37,175 nt of DNA from Syntrophomonadaceae bacterium (GTDB taxonomy: Bacteria > Bacillota > Dethiobacteria > DTU022): NCBI GenBank assembly GCA_007119615.1, contig SKPH01000044.1:1-37175 (forward strand). The letters run 5' to 3'. Positions 35,158 to 37,175 of the stretch are shown here, piece by piece. The translations under genes were made by a program, and so were the position numbers. The notes below the pieces were generated by a model, which searched no databases, was not told where the DNA came from, and worked only from the letters and a program-made list of their open reading frames with translations. How positions within the stretch are numbered: the first letter of the stretch is position 1; the number at the start of each line of letters is the position of its first letter.

Positions 35158-35943
35158 GTGCGTATATTATTTATAGGTGATATTGTCGGCAAACCGGGTC
35201 GGGAGTGCCTTAAAAGCCAGATTCCTGAGTTGAAAAAAAACGGTCGCCTCGATTTTATAATCGCCAATGGGGAAAATGCCGCCGGTGGAATCGGGATGAC
35301 TGAAAAAGTGTTTGATGAGTTGAGAGCCGATGGAGTCGATCTGGTCACCGGCGGCAATCATATCTGGGATCAGCAGGATATTTACAACTTTATTGATCGA
35401 GAACCGAGGATGATCAGACCGGCTAACTATCCCGTGGAAACTACTCCCGGACTGGGAGCGTCCGTTATTGAAAAAAAGAAGGGAAAATCCAGGCTGGGAG
35501 TGATTAATTTAATGGGCCGGGTTTTTATGAAACCTGTTGACTGCCCGTTTCGATCCGCCGATCGGGAGATAGCTTTTCTGAAGCAGAAGGCTGAAGTGAT
35601 TATAGTTGATTTCCATGCGGAAGCGACTTCAGAAAAACAGGCCCTGGGCTGGTACCTGGACGGACAGGTCGGCGCAGTTATCGGTACACATACCCATGTG
35701 CAAACAGCAGATCAGAGGATTTTGCCGGCTGGAACTGCTTATATTTCAGATGTGGGTATGTCCGGGCTCTATGATTCGATCCTGGGAGTCGACAAAGGAG
35801 GCCCGCTGAAGAGGTTTCTGACCCAGCTGCCCCACAAGCTAAGTATATCCGAAGGCAAAACCCTCTTCAACGCAGTAATTATCGAAATAAATGATGCTAC
35901 CGGAAAAGCGGAAACAATTGAAAGGATATCAGAAGTTGTTTAA
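35158..35943 (+). CDS. ymdB: YmdB family metallophosphoesterase
   Basis: Calcineurin-like phosphodiesterase; B. subtilis YmdB hydrolyses 2',3'-cAMP/cGMP and controls a bistable biofilm/motility choice. I choose GTG 35158 with GGAG 8 nt upstream (MRILFIGDIVGKPGRE), giving 261 residues, the family length; the 34 extra N-terminal residues in the track lie across the rny terminator. Metal-site motifs are FIGDIVG, ANGENAAGG, TGGNHIWD, DFHAEATSEK and GTHTHVQTAD. The order rny-ymdB-spoVS is conserved in spore formers. Confidence 0.95.
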   Translation: MRILFIGDIVGKPGRECLKSQIPELKKNGRLDFIIANGENAAGGIGMTEKVFDELRADGVDLVTGGNHIWDQQDIYNFIDREPRMIRPANYPVETTPGLGASVIEKKKGKSRLGVINLMGRVFMKPVDCPFRSADREIAFLKQKAEVIIVDFHAEATSEKQALGWYLDGQVGAVIGTHTHVQTADQRILPAGTAYISDVGMSGLYDSILGVDKGGPLKRFLTQLPHKLSISEGKTLFNAVIIEINDATGKAETIERISEVV

Positions 35944-35975
35944 AGTTCTAATTTTATATAATTCATATAATTCTG

Positions 35976-36004
35976 GCAGGAATTTGACTAATTAAGCCGA
36001 ATAT
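35976..36004 (+). promoter_or_regulatory. Sigma-H promoter of spoVS
   Basis: GCAGGAATT (35976-35984) fits the sigma-H -35 RNAGGAWWW at every position, then an 11-bp spacer, then GCCGAATAT (35996-36004), which fits the -10 RNNGAATWW at every position. The start site is near 36011. B. subtilis spoVS is a known sigma-H target, so context and sequence agree. Confidence 0.85.
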
Positions 36005-36036
36005 GCTATTTAAAGCCGCAAAGGAGGCATCTCTCA

Positions 36037-36297
36037 ATGGAAGTATTAAAAGTCTCAGCAAAATCCAACCCCAATTCTGTAGCCGGAGCCCTTGCCGGTG
36101 TACTCAGGGAAAGAGGAGGAGCGGAAATACAAACTATTGGTGCCGGTGCCCTGAATCAAGCTGTCAAAGCTGTTGCGATCGCCAGGGGTTTTGTTGCTCC
36201 CGGGGGTATTGATCTGATCTGTATTCCGGCTTTTACGGATATCGAGATCGACGGTGAGGAAAGGACAGCAATTAAATTGATTATTGAGCCTCGCTAA
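36037..36297 (+). CDS. spoVS: Stage V sporulation protein S
   Basis: Small Alba-like protein needed in B. subtilis for spore coat/cortex completion and affecting septation. 86 residues, the family's fixed length and highly conserved: MEVLKVSAKSNPNSVAGALAGVLRE, QTIGAGALNQAVKAVAIARG and FTDIEIDGEERTAIKLIIEPR. The ATG follows AAAGGAGG. The track ORF at 36003 is an overlapping shadow. It carries its own sigma-H promoter and a terminator, so it is a single-gene unit. SpoVS also occurs outside spore formers, but with this promoter a sporulation role is likely. Confidence 0.98.
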   Translation: MEVLKVSAKSNPNSVAGALAGVLRERGGAEIQTIGAGALNQAVKAVAIARGFVAPGGIDLICIPAFTDIEIDGEERTAIKLIIEPR

Positions 36298-36332
36298 CAG
36301 TAAACCTGACTTTTATAACCTGTCAGTTCTGC

Positions 36333-36369
36333 GCGCCCTCTTTAATTATGCCTGTGAGGGTGTTTTTTT
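36333..36369 (+). terminator. Intrinsic terminator after spoVS
   Basis: CGCCCTC (36334-36340) pairs with GAGGGTG (36356-36362), including one G-U pair, with a 15-nt loop, followed by seven T. A smaller hairpin CTGAC/GTCAG (36306-36310, 36322-36326) lies just upstream. Confidence 0.8.
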
Positions 36370-36423
36370 AGTACACTATACAATGTAATTATTTCTATCC
36401 CGTAAAGGTGCGGTCTATTAAAT

Positions 36424-37175
36424 ATGGAATCCCTGAAAAAGGTAGATTTTCACATCCACAGTAATGCATCGGATGGTTGTTACAGTCCACGGAAGCTGAT
36501 ACAGACTCTCTCAGAAGCCGGGTTGGCAGCAGCTGGTCTAACCGACCATGACACAGTGAGTGGATTGCAGGAAGCTCAGGAAGCTGCAAATGAGTTCGGT
36601 ATTGAGCTGATCCCGGGTGTTGAAATCTCTGTCCTGGATGACGACGTTGAAGTCCATATTCTCGGCTATTATCCCCGGGATCTCATCCGGTTAACAGCGG
36701 CGCTGGAGAAAATGCAGCAGGAAAGATTTATCCGTATGGAGCAAATTATCGAAAAGTTAAAAAACAGCGGTTTCAGAATAAATACCGAAGATGTTCTGAC
36801 AGAAGCGGGAAGGGCAGCCCCGGGCAGATTGCACCTGGCCCGTCTTATGGTTAAAAAGAAATACGTTCATACCCCGGCCGAGGCCTTTTCATTATATTTA
36901 AACCGCGGGCAGGCGGCATATGTGCCGCGCCGGACCCCGGGAATCGAAGAGATTATGAGTTTGCTGAGCGGCGTTGGGGCGATAACTGTGATTGCCCATC
37001 CCGGCGAAAAAGGAAAAAGAACCGTTGAAAAGCTTTTACCCTTAGGGCTTGAAGGAATTGAGGTGTTCCATCCCGACCATAACAAACCGTTAGCCCGGTA
37101 TTTCCGGAACCTCGCTCTGGATAAAAAACTGCTTATTACCGGAGGGTCTGATTTTCACGGCGATCCAGGTCCCGG
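36424..37175 (+). CDS. PHP domain phosphoesterase, 3' truncated by window end
   Basis: Metal-dependent PHP-family phosphoesterase, 250 residues visible; not in the ORF track because no stop lies in the window. ATG 36424 is the only usable start (an in-frame stop is 7 codons upstream), and AAAGGTG lies 13 nt before it. PHP motifs: DFHIHSNASDG (H10, H12), LTDHDT (D41, H42), GVEIS (E67), VHILGYY (H78), IAHPG and GGSDFHGD. This resembles the YciV/RnaseAM-like nucleoside 3',5'-bisphosphate phosphatases rather than DNA polymerase PHP domains, but the substrate is not proven. Confidence 0.92.
   Translation, partial: MESLKKVDFHIHSNASDGCYSPRKLIQTLSEAGLAAAGLTDHDTVSGLQEAQEAANEFGIELIPGVEISVLDDDVEVHILGYYPRDLIRLTAALEKMQQERFIRMEQIIEKLKNSGFRINTEDVLTEAGRAAPGRLHLARLMVKKKYVHTPAEAFSLYLNRGQAAYVPRRTPGIEEIMSLLSGVGAITVIAHPGEKGKRTVEKLLPLGLEGIEVFHPDHNKPLARYFRNLALDKKLLITGGSDFHGDPGP

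Overview
The window is a gene-dense chromosomal core segment of a Bacillota (Firmicutes) bacterium, most likely a clostridial-type spore former. The evidence is the gene order (rpsB-tsf-pyrH-frr-uppS-cdsA-dxr-rseP ... rimP-nusA-ylxR-infB-rbfA-truB-ribF-rpsO-pnp ... ftsK/spoIIIE ... cinA ... recA ... rny-ymdB-spoVS), the presence of RNase J and RNase Y, strong Shine-Dalgarno sites, frequent UUG starts, and a textbook sigma-H promoter in front of spoVS. All 36 genes I accept lie on the + strand. Minus-strand ORFs in the track are shadows. Species cannot be named from the sequence alone.

Layout. (1) 1-2300: the 3' part of a histone-deacetylase/AcuC-like deacetylase gene, then a DUF1015 protein, separated by a 252-bp spacer rich in inverted repeats. 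(2) 2301-11164: a strong sigma-A promoter, then rpsB, tsf (terminator), pyrH, frr (terminator), uppS, cdsA, dxr, rseP, ispG and a GT2 glycosyltransferase. This stretch joins translation factors, UMP kinase, MEP isoprenoid synthesis, undecaprenyl and phospholipid precursor synthesis, and site-2 proteolysis. (3) 11165-22030: a probable promoter plus attenuator leader, then rimP, nusA, ylxR, infB, rbfA, nrnA, truB, ribF; rpsO with its own promoter and structured leader; pnp and dut. (4) 22031-25772: RNase J, a diacylglycerol-kinase-family lipid kinase and UppP. (5) 25773-33211: a near-consensus promoter, then ftsK/spoIIIE, rimO, cinA, thpR, recA, recX. (6) 33212-36369: an apparently independent structured RNA unit (promoter, pseudoknotted fold, terminator), then rny, ymdB and spoVS. 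(7) 36424-end: a PHP phosphoesterase cut by the window edge and absent from the ORF track.

The genes fit together as an information-processing and envelope-precursor core: ribosome assembly (S2, S15, RimP, RbfA, TruB, RimO), translation factors (EF-Ts, RRF, IF2), transcription elongation (NusA), RNA decay (PNPase, RNase J, RNase Y, NrnA), isoprenoid/lipid carriers (Dxr, IspG, UppS, UppP, CdsA, lipid kinase) and DNA maintenance (FtsK, RecA, RecX, dUTPase). Compared with Bacillus subtilis the order is condensed: proS, polC, ylxQ, ylxP and pgsA are missing from their usual places.

No CRISPR array, insertion sequence, prophage, tRNA or rRNA was seen. No gene-free stretch exceeds 300 bases. The most interesting non-coding signal is the recX-rny intergenic RNA; next are the rpsO leader, the rimP-nusA leader and the sigma-H promoter of spoVS. 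I found no wholly new protein system here. The novelty, if any, lies in the RNA leaders and in the odd protein tails on S2, NusA and EF-Ts.
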